A stretch of 64,000 nucleotides of DNA, from assembly GCF_005145025.1 (NCBI RefSeq), contig NZ_CP039695.1:744001-808000 (forward strand). Reading direction: 5' to 3'. The notes beneath the pieces are model-generated. The model was not told the DNA's origin. It searched no databases and saw only the letters and a program-made list of their open reading frames with translations. The translations under genes and the position numbers were made by a program. Positions 43,274 through 51,466 of this stretch are shown here, one piece after another. Every line of letters begins with the position of its first letter. Position 1 is the first letter of the stretch. Source of the stretch: Novosphingobium sp. EMRT-2 (GTDB lineage: Bacteria > Pseudomonadota > Alphaproteobacteria > Sphingomonadales > Sphingomonadaceae).

Positions 43274-44524
43274 CTATTGCTTCGCCGCATCCTCCGCATC
43301 GCCGATCCACAGTTCATGGCTGTCGATGCGGATGCGCGTGAGCATCCGCATTGCCTCGGTGCGTGCGGCGGCTTCGGCGCGGAACGCGTCCTGCACCTGC
43401 CGCTCGCCGAACAGCACGTCGGACAGATCGATCTCGCCGGCCGCCTGCCCACGGCGCAGCTTCACCAGCGCCGCCACCTGCGCATCCAGCGCCTCGCGCG
43501 CGCGCTGCCAGCTTTCGTACCGGAAGCGGACCTCTGCGATGTCACCGCTGGCGGTTTCCTGCACCGCCATGCGCGCGGCCAGCGCATCGGCGCGCGCGGC
43601 ATTCGCCTGCGCATCGGCCTGATCGGCCAGCGCGGTGCGATGCCCGCCGCCGATCGGCATGGAGAAGATCACGCCCGCGCCCTTTTCCATGCCGCCGCGT
43701 TCGGAGAACAGGCGCACGCCCACGCTGGGGTCGGCCAGCCGGTCCTGCCGGACGCGCTCCGCCATGGCTTCGCGCTTGTGCAGTTCCGCCTCCGCCGCCG
43801 CGATTTCGTGGCTGCGCACGAACATCCGCGCGCCGTAGCTTTCCAGGCTCTCGCCCGGCATGACCGGGCGTGGCACTTCGGGCGCCTCCACCGGCAAGGG
43901 CAACGAGGCGAAATGGGTTGCCAGCCGCACGCGGGCGAGTTGCGCCCGCCCCGCCGACTGCGCGGCGGCGACTTTCGCCGTGCCCAGCGCGGCCGCCGCC
44001 TGATCGGCCTCCAGCTGCGCGGCATCGCGCAACGCCACACGCCGCTGCACGGCCTTGAGCGTCGCTTCCAGATTGCTGACGGCCTGCCGGTCGACTTTGG
44101 CTTCCTCCGCCGCGCCCAGCCAGTCCCACCATTCCTGCGCCAGCACCAGCGCCGCCTGATGGCGCGCGTCCTCGGCCATGTTTTGCGCGGCCTCGATCCC
44201 GAGGTCGCCGATCTGCCGGTCGAGCCGCCCCTTGCCGGGCAGGCGCACCGGCCGGGTCAATTGCGCGTCGAACTCGTTGTAGCGCCCCTCCCGGTCGACC
44301 GTGCGGCTCATGTAGCTGGTGTAGAGATTGAACTCCTGCGTGCCCCGCCGCAGAGCCCCAGCCTCGGCGCGAGCGGCGTCGACCCGCGCGTCCGCCGCCT
44401 GCACGCTGGGATGCGCGTCGAGCGCGGCCCGCACGGCCTCGGTCTCGGGCAGGCCCGGTTCCGCCGCCAGCGTGGGCAAGGCCGCCACAAGCGCGGGAAG
44501 CGCCAGCAGAACGTGCTTACGCAT
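43274..44524 (-). CDS. TolC-family outer-membrane factor of a metal efflux pump (CzcC-like)
   Basis: This 416-residue protein has a signal peptide (MRKHVLLALPALVAALPTLA) and two OEP repeats. Recognisable segments are AVRAALDAHPSVQAADARVDAARAEAGALRRG and AQEWWDWLGAAEEAKVDRQAVSNLEATLKAVQRRVALRDAAQLEADQA. The second repeat contains SYGARMFVRSHEIAAAEAELHKREAMAERVRQDRLADPSVGV. It is the outer-membrane exit duct of the RND pump encoded by the two upstream genes. The start overlaps the pump gene by 8 bases. It is last in the operon. Confidence 0.85.
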   Translation of the reverse strand: MRKHVLLALPALVAALPTLAAEPGLPETEAVRAALDAHPSVQAADARVDAARAEAGALRRGTQEFNLYTSYMSRTVDREGRYNEFDAQLTRPVRLPGKGRLDRQIGDLGIEAAQNMAEDARHQAALVLAQEWWDWLGAAEEAKVDRQAVSNLEATLKAVQRRVALRDAAQLEADQAAAALGTAKVAAAQSAGRAQLARVRLATHFASLPLPVEAPEVPRPVMPGESLESYGARMFVRSHEIAAAEAELHKREAMAERVRQDRLADPSVGVRLFSERGGMEKGAGVIFSMPIGGGHRTALADQADAQANAARADALAARMAVQETASGDIAEVRFRYESWQRAREALDAQVAALVKLRRGQAAGEIDLSDVLFGERQVQDAFRAEAAARTEAMRMLTRIRIDSHELWIGDAEDAAKQ

Positions 44525-47500
44525 GGACCGCCTCCCCCTCTTCCCCGCCAAGGGCAACGCGATCGCCCGCCTCCCGCTCGGCCCGCGATTCCCCGAAACG
44601 CTCGTACAGGATCGGCAGCAGGACCAGCGTCAGCAGCGTGGACGAGATCAGCCCGCCGATCACCACGATCGCCAACGGCTTCTGGATTTCCGATCCCGGC
44701 CCTGTCGCAAACAGCAGCGGGACAAGGCCGAAGGCGGCGATCGTGGCGGTCATCAGTACCGGCCGCAGCCGCCGCTCCGCCCCGCGCCGCACCGCTTCGG
44801 CCAGCGGCATCCCCCCTTCGCGCAACTGGCGGAAATGGCTCACCATGACGAGGCCGTTCAGCACCGCGATCCCGAGCAGCGCTATGAAGCCAACCGAGGC
44901 GGGCACGGAAAGATACTGCCGCGATAGCGCCAGCGAGATCATCCCGCCGACCATCGCGAAGGGAATGTTGACCAGGATCAGCAGCGAGGCCCGCACAGAT
45001 CGCAGCGTGGCATAAAGCACCACGAAGATCATCGCGAGCGAGATCGGCAGCACCAGCGCCAGCCGGGCCGAAGCGCGTTGCTGGTTCTCGAACTGGCCAC
45101 CCCAGACGATCCGGTATCCCGCCGGCAGCTTTACGTTGCGCGCGATGTCGGCCTTGGCCTCGTCCACGTAGCCCACAAGGTCGCGCCCCGAAACGAACGC
45201 CTGGATCATCGCGAAGCGCGAGCCGTTCTCGTGCTCCAGCTTGACCGGCCCTTCCACGCGCGAGACTTTCGCCACATCGCTCGCGCGCACCAACTGGCCC
45301 GACGGCGAACGGTAGAGCTGATCGGCGAAGGACTGCACGCCCGCGTCCTGCGTGCCGCTATCGCCGCGCACCACGATCGGCACGCGCCGCACGCCTTCGG
45401 CCACCACGCCCGCACGCACGCCTTCCACTTGCGCGCGCATCGCGTCCTGCAGGTCGTTGACCGGCATTCCGACGCGCCCGGCCGCCGCGCGGTCGATGTC
45501 GAACTGGAGGTAGTCCACCTTGTCGTTCGCCACGGTCACCGCCTCGCTGGTGCCGGGGATGGTCTGGAGGCGTTGCTGGATCTGCGCGGCCAGGCGCGAA
45601 AGCTCGCCAATATCCGGGCCGAACAGCTTGATCGCCAGATCGCCGCGCGCGCCGGTCAGCATTTCGGAAATGCGCATCTCGATCGGCTGGGTGAACGTCG
45701 GCTGGATGCCCGGCAGGTCTTCCATGACCTTGCGGATTTCCTCTACCAGCCAGTCCTTGTCGTTGACGCGCCATTCGCTGCGCGGCTTGAGCTTCAGGAA
45801 ACTGTCGGTCTCGTTGAGGCCCATCGGATCGAGGCCCAGTTCGTCGGAACCGGTGCGGGCGATCACTTCGGTCACTTCCGGCACTTTCGCCCGGATGGCC
45901 CGCTGCACCTTCATGTCGTCTTCGAGGCTGTGCCGCAGCGAAATGCTCGGCACCTTGGTGAGCTGCACGATCACCGAGCCTTCATCCATCGTCGGCAGGA
46001 AGGTCTTGCCGGTCACCGCATAGGCCACGCCCGTCAGCAGCAGAGAGACGCCCGCGATCGAGAACACCAGCCGCTTGCGTCCGAATGCGGCTTGCAGCAG
46101 CGCGGCATAGCGCGGCCCAAGCTGGCGCATCAGCCATGGCTCGTGATGGCCCAGCCGCACTTTCAGCACGTAATAAGCCAGCACCGGCACCAGCGTCAGC
46201 GACAGCACCAGCGCCGACAGCAGCGCCAGCACGATCGTCAGCGCCACGGGAGAGAACAGCTTGCCCTCCAGCCCTTCCAGCGTCAGCAGCGGCAGGAACA
46301 CCAGCGCGATGATCGCCATGCCCGAAGCGACCGGCGTTGCCACTTCGGCCGAGGCTACCAGCACGTTGTAGAGCTTGCCCGATTTCGCATGTCTCTCGTC
46401 CGAAAGGCGCTCGACCACGTTCTCCACCACGACCACCGCGCCGTCGATCAGCATCCCCACAGCGATGGCGAGGCCGCCCAGGCTCATCAGGTTGGCGGTG
46501 AGGCCGATCGCCCGCATGCAGATGAACGTGAGCAGCGCCGCCATCGGCAGCGCCAACGCAACGATGACCGAGGCGCGCGCATCCCCCAGGAACAGCAGCA
46601 AAAGCACGATCACCAGCACGGTCGCTTCGAGCAACGCTTCCTCGACCGTGCCAACGGCGTGCCCGATCAGTTCGGACCGGTCATAGAACACCGACACGGA
46701 CATGCCCTTGGGCAGGCTGGGCGCGATCTCGTTGAGCCGGTCCTTGACGCCCTGCACCACTTTCGACGCATCCGCGCCCCTCAGGCCGATGACGAGGCCT
46801 TCCACCGCCTCGCCCTTGCCGTCGCGCGTTACCGCGCCATAGCGGGTCAGGCTGCCGATCCGCACCTTGGCGAGATCGCTCACGCGCACGATGCCGGCGG
46901 GAGAGGAACGCACGACCACGGAGGAAAGGTCGTCCAGCGTGCGGATCGCGCCGGTGGAGCGCACGATCAGCGCTTCCTCGCCAGTGACCAGACGCCCCGC
47001 GCCATCGTTGCGGTTGCCGCCCTCGATCGCGGTAGTGAGGTCGGAAACGGTCAGCCCCGCCGCCGCCATAGCTGCCGGATTGGGCGAAACCTCGAAAGTC
47101 TCCGCGTGGCCGCCCAGCGAATTGACATCGGCCACGCCGGGCACCGTGCGCAGCGCGGGGCGGATGATCCAGTCGAGCGCCCGCCGCTTTTCGGCAAGGC
47201 TTTGCGGCCCTTCCAGCGTGAACATGTACATGTCGGACAGCGGTGTCGAAATCGGCGCGAGGCCGCCGGTCACCGTATCGGGCAGGTCGCCCATCACCCC
47301 GTTCAGGCGCTCCGCCACCTGGTTCCGCGCCCAGTAGATATCGGTGCCGTCCTTGAAGTCGATCGTGATGTCCGCAATCGCGTACTTGGCGACCGAGCGC
47401 AGCACGTTTTGATCGGGGATGCCCAGCATCTCCATTTCGATCGGCGCGATCACCCGGCTTTCGACCTCCTCGGGCGTCATGCCCGGCGCCTTGAGGATGA

Positions 47501-47645
47501 TCTTAACCTGCGTGGAGCTGATGTCCGGAAAGGCGTCGATCGGCAGGTTGACGAAAGACCACGCCCCCGCGCCGGCCAGCACCAGCGCTAGCCCGATCAT
47601 CACGAGGCGCAGTGACAGCGCCTTTTCGACCAGCCTCCGCAGCAT
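44517..47645 (-). CDS. Heavy-metal efflux RND transporter (CzcA/CusA family)
   Basis: This 1042-residue inner-membrane proton antiporter exports metal cations. It has the N-terminal helix, two large periplasmic loops and twelve transmembrane helices of the HME-RND family. In helix 4 the sequence GGLAIAVGMLIDGAVVVVEN carries D401 and E408, equivalent to CusA D405/E412 and CzcA D408/E415. The CzcA D402 position is Ala395, which argues against a CzcA-like Zn/Co/Cd mechanism and is closer to CusA-like proteins. It lies between the adaptor (4-base gap) and the outer-membrane factor (overlap). The metal cannot be decided from sequence alone. Confidence 0.92.
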   Translation of the reverse strand: MLRRLVEKALSLRLVMIGLALVLAGAGAWSFVNLPIDAFPDISSTQVKIILKAPGMTPEEVESRVIAPIEMEMLGIPDQNVLRSVAKYAIADITIDFKDGTDIYWARNQVAERLNGVMGDLPDTVTGGLAPISTPLSDMYMFTLEGPQSLAEKRRALDWIIRPALRTVPGVADVNSLGGHAETFEVSPNPAAMAAAGLTVSDLTTAIEGGNRNDGAGRLVTGEEALIVRSTGAIRTLDDLSSVVVRSSPAGIVRVSDLAKVRIGSLTRYGAVTRDGKGEAVEGLVIGLRGADASKVVQGVKDRLNEIAPSLPKGMSVSVFYDRSELIGHAVGTVEEALLEATVLVIVLLLLFLGDARASVIVALALPMAALLTFICMRAIGLTANLMSLGGLAIAVGMLIDGAVVVVENVVERLSDERHAKSGKLYNVLVASAEVATPVASGMAIIALVFLPLLTLEGLEGKLFSPVALTIVLALLSALVLSLTLVPVLAYYVLKVRLGHHEPWLMRQLGPRYAALLQAAFGRKRLVFSIAGVSLLLTGVAYAVTGKTFLPTMDEGSVIVQLTKVPSISLRHSLEDDMKVQRAIRAKVPEVTEVIARTGSDELGLDPMGLNETDSFLKLKPRSEWRVNDKDWLVEEIRKVMEDLPGIQPTFTQPIEMRISEMLTGARGDLAIKLFGPDIGELSRLAAQIQQRLQTIPGTSEAVTVANDKVDYLQFDIDRAAAGRVGMPVNDLQDAMRAQVEGVRAGVVAEGVRRVPIVVRGDSGTQDAGVQSFADQLYRSPSGQLVRASDVAKVSRVEGPVKLEHENGSRFAMIQAFVSGRDLVGYVDEAKADIARNVKLPAGYRIVWGGQFENQQRASARLALVLPISLAMIFVVLYATLRSVRASLLILVNIPFAMVGGMISLALSRQYLSVPASVGFIALLGIAVLNGLVMVSHFRQLREGGMPLAEAVRRGAERRLRPVLMTATIAAFGLVPLLFATGPGSEIQKPLAIVVIGGLISSTLLTLVLLPILYERFGESRAEREAGDRVALGGEEGEAVHA

Positions 47646-47649
47646 CGCC

Positions 47650-48756
47650 TTACTGCCCCGCCAGCGACTTGAGTTCGGTCACGCCGGTGATCGCCACCTG
47701 TTCCCCGACCCGGATTCCGCCGGACAGCACCGCCCGCCCACCGGTTTCGATGGCGACGGCCACCTTGCGCCGCTCGAAGGCATTGCCCTTGCGCACGAAG
47801 ACGTAATCCTGTCCGTCGATCCGGGTGACCGCGCTGACCGGCACCGCCACGCCGCTGGCGCCCGATGCGCCGCCAATCACCGCGGTGACGCCTTTGCCGG
47901 GCACCAGCCCGTCGGAGGCCGAAAGGCTGGCCTTCGCCACAATCGAGCGCGTCATTGGATCGAGCGAAGCGCCGACCGACAGGATTCGGCCTGTCACCAT
48001 GGCGCCGCCCTCCAGCGGCACTTGCACCGCCATGCCCGGCTGCACCTGCCCCGCCATCCGTTCGGGCAATTGCAGGTCCAGCCGCAGCGCCGCGGTGTTC
48101 TCGATCACGAACGGCGCCGCGCCCCCACCCACGGCCGCGCCGGTCTCGATCGCCGCCGTTGCCACGCGTCCCGCAATAGGCGCGCGCAACGTGACCGTAC
48201 CATCCCGCCCCGCGCCGGCCAGTGCCAGCAGACGGCGGTTCTCGCGCACGCTCGCCTCGCTGCGGCGTAGCGCGGCGCTGGCCTCGTCGGCGCGGACGCC
48301 AGCCACGACGCCTTCACGCGCCAGTTGCGAAAGCCGGTTGGCATTGGCCCGTGTCAGCGCCAGATCGGCTTCGGATCGCGCAAGTTCGGCGCCGAACTGC
48401 ACCGGCTCCGCCGCGCGCACCACGGCCAGCGCCTGCCCCTTCGCAACCGCCTGTCCCTGGATCACCAGAACCTGTACTGCGGTTCCGGCAAACGGCGTGG
48501 TCACCGCCACGCGTGCTTCGGGCGGCAGGTTGACTTGCGCGGGCACCGAACCGATCGGCAGCGCGCCGGCGTCTTCCGCCGGCTTCACTTGGATGCCAAG
48601 GCGTTCGATCTGCGCCGCCGTCAGCGCGTGCGCGCCGGCTTTTTCCGCCGCGCTTTCCGTTGCTTCGGGAGCCGGCGCACGACTGGCACTCCACCAGAAA
48701 GCACCGCCGGCGAGAACGACGGCAGCCACGCCGCCTGCAAGAATCCGCTTGTCCAT
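47650..48756 (-). CDS. RND efflux periplasmic adaptor (CzcB/CusB family)
   Basis: This adaptor of about 368 residues has an N-terminal membrane anchor (ILAGGVAAVVLAGGAFWW). Then come a beta-barrel and lipoyl arrangement (PPEARVAVTTPFAGTAVQVLVIQGQAVAKGQALAVVRA), a short coiled coil (EASVRENRRLLALAGAG) and the second lipoyl half (APIAGRVATAAIETGAAVG). A C-terminal membrane-proximal domain with GGIRVGEQVAITGVTELKSLAGQ closes it. ATG 48756 and GTG 48774 are both possible starts. It is first in the metal efflux operon, divergent from the response regulator, with a shared 106-base promoter region. Confidence 0.88.
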   Translation of the reverse strand: MDKRILAGGVAAVVLAGGAFWWSASRAPAPEATESAAEKAGAHALTAAQIERLGIQVKPAEDAGALPIGSVPAQVNLPPEARVAVTTPFAGTAVQVLVIQGQAVAKGQALAVVRAAEPVQFGAELARSEADLALTRANANRLSQLAREGVVAGVRADEASAALRRSEASVRENRRLLALAGAGRDGTVTLRAPIAGRVATAAIETGAAVGGGAAPFVIENTAALRLDLQLPERMAGQVQPGMAVQVPLEGGAMVTGRILSVGASLDPMTRSIVAKASLSASDGLVPGKGVTAVIGGASGASGVAVPVSAVTRIDGQDYVFVRKGNAFERRKVAVAIETGGRAVLSGGIRVGEQVAITGVTELKSLAGQ

Positions 48757-48778
48757 ATCAGGGGCAATAGCCACGAAC

Positions 48779-48815
48779 CTGACAGGAGCTTGTCAGTTTG
48801 GGAGAATACTGACAG
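48779..48815. promoter_or_regulatory. CTGACAG repeats in the divergent promoter of the metal efflux and two-component genes
   Basis: CTGACAG occurs at 48779-48785 and again at 48809-48815, and the inverted form TTGTCAG at 48790-48796. The first and the inverted copy make the dyad CTGACA-N5-TTGTCAG. This resembles binding boxes of metal-responsive OmpR-type regulators (CusR/CopR boxes also use TGACA and TGTCA). The likely binder is the response regulator encoded at 48863. Confidence 0.5.
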
Positions 48816-48862
48816 CTTTTTCGCGATTGCTCACCGATCGGCGGAGGAGAAGGACAACAACG

Positions 48863-49519
48863 ATGCGGCTGCTGCTGGTCGAGGATGACGAACAACTGGC
48901 GCGCCGCCTGTCCGACCGCCTGCGCGGCGCGGGCTTTGCTGTCGATGTCGCCCGCAACCGCGCGGAGGGCGAAGATTGGCCGGACATGGACAAGATGGCG
49001 GCGGTGATGCTCGACCTTGGCCTGCCAGACGGCACCGGCATGGACCTGCTGCGCTTCTGGCGTGCGCGCCGCGTCGAATGCCCGATCCTGATCCTCACCG
49101 CGCGCGGCAGCTGGCAAGACAAGGTGGAGGGGCTGAACGCCGGCGCCGATGATTTCGTGGTCAAGCCCGTCCGGTTCGAGGAACTGCTGGCCCGGCTGAA
49201 CGCGCTGTTCCGCCGCCACGCGGGCAAGCACGATCCCTGGTTGGAGGAAGCCGGCATCCGGCTCGATCCGGTCAGCCGCACGGTGCTGCGCGATGGCGAG
49301 CCGCTGCTGCTCAGCAAGCAGGAATTCCGTCTGCTGCAACTGTTCCTGCGCCGGCCCGGACAGGTACTGTCACAGGGCGATATCATCGAGCATCTCTACG
49401 ATCTCGACAGCCAGCGGGAACTGAACGCGGTGGAAGTGCTGGTCTCGCGCCTGCGCCGCAAGATCGGGCGCGACCGCATCACCACGCTGCGCGGGCTGGG
49501 CTACAGGTTCGAACGATGA
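48863..49519 (+). CDS. OmpR-family response regulator
   Basis: This 218-residue two-domain regulator has a receiver domain with the acidic pair E7-D8-D9, phospho-acceptor D51 (VMLDLGLPDGTG) and the conserved Lys in FVVKPVRFEELLAR. The winged-helix output domain is recognised by PLLLSKQEFRLLQLFLRRPGQVLSQGDIIEHLYD and the final TLRGLGYRFER. The family is that of QseB/PmrA/CusR-type regulators. It is divergent from the metal efflux operon and coupled to the sensor kinase (ATGA). It probably activates both promoters through the CTGACAG repeats; the signal could be a metal. Confidence 0.9.
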   Translation: MRLLLVEDDEQLARRLSDRLRGAGFAVDVARNRAEGEDWPDMDKMAAVMLDLGLPDGTGMDLLRFWRARRVECPILILTARGSWQDKVEGLNAGADDFVVKPVRFEELLARLNALFRRHAGKHDPWLEEAGIRLDPVSRTVLRDGEPLLLSKQEFRLLQLFLRRPGQVLSQGDIIEHLYDLDSQRELNAVEVLVSRLRRKIGRDRITTLRGLGYRFER

Positions 49520-50895
49520 CGCATCACGCCCCCCTCCCCGGCGCGCGCGGGTTGCTCAACAGCTTGCGCGCCCGCGTGCTGCTGGCGGTCCTCGTGTGGG
49601 TCGGCCTCGGTATCGGCGGCATCTGGTTCTCGGCCACGCGCGTCTTCACCAAGCACATCGAGGAACAGTACCACGAGGAACTGGACGTCCACGTCCGCGA
49701 GTTGGCCGGCTTGGTGAAGATCGGCCCCGGCGAACACATCGAACTCACCCGCCCGCTGTCCGATCCGCGCTATCTGGTGCCGCTTTCGGGCTTCTACTGG
49801 CAAGTCAGCGTGGACCGGGGCATGATCCTGCGCTCCGCCTCGATGACGCGCGGCGCGCTGGACGAGGACGTGGCCCACGGCCCGGTTATCGTCCACCGGC
49901 TCGACAACGGGCCGACTGGCCCCGCCATCACTTATGGCCTGATCCGCAAGAGCCCCGCCGGGCGCGACATCCATTTCGTGATCGCCACCGACCAGCGCCT
50001 ACTCGACGAAACCATCGCCCGGTTCACGCGCGAACTGACGCTGTGGCTGCTGGCGCTAGCCGTGGCGCTGGTGGCGACGGGCCTGTTCATCGTGGAGTTC
50101 GGATTTCGTCCGCTGGACCGGCTGGCGCAGGCGACCTCGCGCCTGCGCGCCGGCGCCACCGCGCGGCTGGACGGCCATTACCCGGTGGAGATCACGCCGC
50201 TGGTGGACGACCTCAACGCCTATATCGCCCACAATACCGCGATCGTCGATCGCGCGCGGGTGCAGGCCGGCAACCTCGCCCACGCGCTGCGCACGCCGCT
50301 GGCGGTCATCACCGACGAGGCCGAACGGCTGGCGCAGGATGGTGGCACCTCCGTCTCCGCCGCGGTGTTGCTGGAACAGACCCGGCTGATGGCGCAGCAG
50401 ATCGAATACCAGCTCGCCCGCGCCCGCTCCGCCGCCGGATCGGGCGCACCCGGCGCGATCAGCCGCCTGTCCGACGTGCTGGCGCCGATCCTCTCCGCCA
50501 TGCGCCGGCTGCACCCGGACAAGAGCTTCGATCTCGTCAACCACGCCGGACCGGAGGCGGCGTGGCCGGTCGATCCGGTGGACCTGTCCGAACTGCTTTC
50601 CAACCTCATCGACAACGCGGGCAAGTGGTCTGAAAACCAGGTGCAACTGGTGATTGGCGAGGACGGCAGCGTCCGCGTGATCGACGATGGCCCCGGCCTT
50701 GCCGTCGGCGACATCGCCCGCGCTTTCGAAATCGGCAGCCGCTTCGATCCCGGCAAGCCCGGATCGGGCCTGGGCCTTGCCATCGCGCACGACATCGCGA
50801 CCGCCTATGGCCTGTCGCTGACGCTGGAAAACCGGCCGTCTCCCGCGCACGGCCTTATCGTTCAGCTCAGGGCGCGCGGCCCGACAGATCCTTGA
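49516..50895 (+). CDS. Sensor histidine kinase
   Basis: This 459-residue membrane kinase has transmembrane helices near residues 20-41 and 175-195, with a periplasmic sensor loop of about 130 residues between. A HAMP-like linker and H-box NLAHALRTPLAV follow, with the phospho-acceptor H256. ATP-binding motifs are SNLIDNAGKWS (N-box), VIDDGPGL (G1) and GSGLGLAIAHDIA (G2). The H-box has A-L-R-T-P where many kinases have ELRTP. It is coupled to the response regulator gene. Its 3' end overlaps the convergent Lrp gene by 29 bases. Confidence 0.9.
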   Translation: MTHHAPLPGARGLLNSLRARVLLAVLVWVGLGIGGIWFSATRVFTKHIEEQYHEELDVHVRELAGLVKIGPGEHIELTRPLSDPRYLVPLSGFYWQVSVDRGMILRSASMTRGALDEDVAHGPVIVHRLDNGPTGPAITYGLIRKSPAGRDIHFVIATDQRLLDETIARFTRELTLWLLALAVALVATGLFIVEFGFRPLDRLAQATSRLRAGATARLDGHYPVEITPLVDDLNAYIAHNTAIVDRARVQAGNLAHALRTPLAVITDEAERLAQDGGTSVSAAVLLEQTRLMAQQIEYQLARARSAAGSGAPGAISRLSDVLAPILSAMRRLHPDKSFDLVNHAGPEAAWPVDPVDLSELLSNLIDNAGKWSENQVQLVIGEDGSVRVIDDGPGLAVGDIARAFEIGSRFDPGKPGSGLGLAIAHDIATAYGLSLTLENRPSPAHGLIVQLRARGPTDP

Positions 50896-51349
50896 CCGCT
50901 TCCATCACCACGAACGTGGACGTGTGCGAAACATGCGGCAGGCGGGAAATCTTCTCGCCCAGCACGGCGCGGAACCGGGCGATGTTGGCGGTGCGGACTT
51001 TCAGCAGGTAATCGAAATTGCCCGCTATCATGTGGCATTCCTCCACTTCCGCGATCGCCTTCACCCCGCGGTTAAACTCGGCCAGCGCCTGTTCGCGCGT
51101 GTCCGACAGCTTCACTTCGGTGAAGGCGATGTGATCCAGCCCCAGCCGCGCAGGGTCGATCACCGCGCGGAAGCCGGTGATGACGCCGTCATCCACCAGC
51201 CGTTTCAGGCGGACCTGGCACGGCGTTTTCGAAAGCCCGACGCGTTCGGCCAGTTCGGTCACGGGCAAGCGCCCCTCGCGCCCGAGTACATCGAGGATGC
51301 GTTTATCGAACTGGTCAAGTTGCCTTTCCATATCGATTTCGTCAGGCAT
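50867..51349 (-). CDS. Lrp/AsnC family regulator, probable proline-responsive activator of putA
   Basis: This 160-residue protein has an N-terminal HTH (FDKRILDVLGREGRLPVTELAERVGLSKTPCQVRLKRLVDDGVITGF). The C-terminal RAM/ASNC ligand-binding domain contains VIDPARLGLDHIAFTEVKLSDT, VEECHMIAGNFDYLLKVRTANI and VSHTSTFVVMEAV. It is divergent from putA with 117 bases between, the common arrangement of the proline-responsive activator PutR in alphaproteobacteria. That context, rather than a residue signature, supports the name. The start may also be Met7 (MERQLDQFDKRIL). Confidence 0.88.
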   Translation of the reverse strand: MPDEIDMERQLDQFDKRILDVLGREGRLPVTELAERVGLSKTPCQVRLKRLVDDGVITGFRAVIDPARLGLDHIAFTEVKLSDTREQALAEFNRGVKAIAEVEECHMIAGNFDYLLKVRTANIARFRAVLGEKISRLPHVSHTSTFVVMEAVKDLSGRAP

Positions 51350-51466
51350 ATCACCCTTTCATTCCGTAAATTTCCCCTCTCCTCCTATTTCAGACGCGCA
51401 AAATAAGCCAGATTGCCTTTCGCACTTCTGTTAGGATCATCTCATCCCGTTCCAGAGGTTCGCCCC

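Noticed and set aside
45078..47591. 837-codon open frame antisense to the RND pump gene
   Set aside because: His/Arg/Gln-rich shadow of the pump gene, with no domain features.
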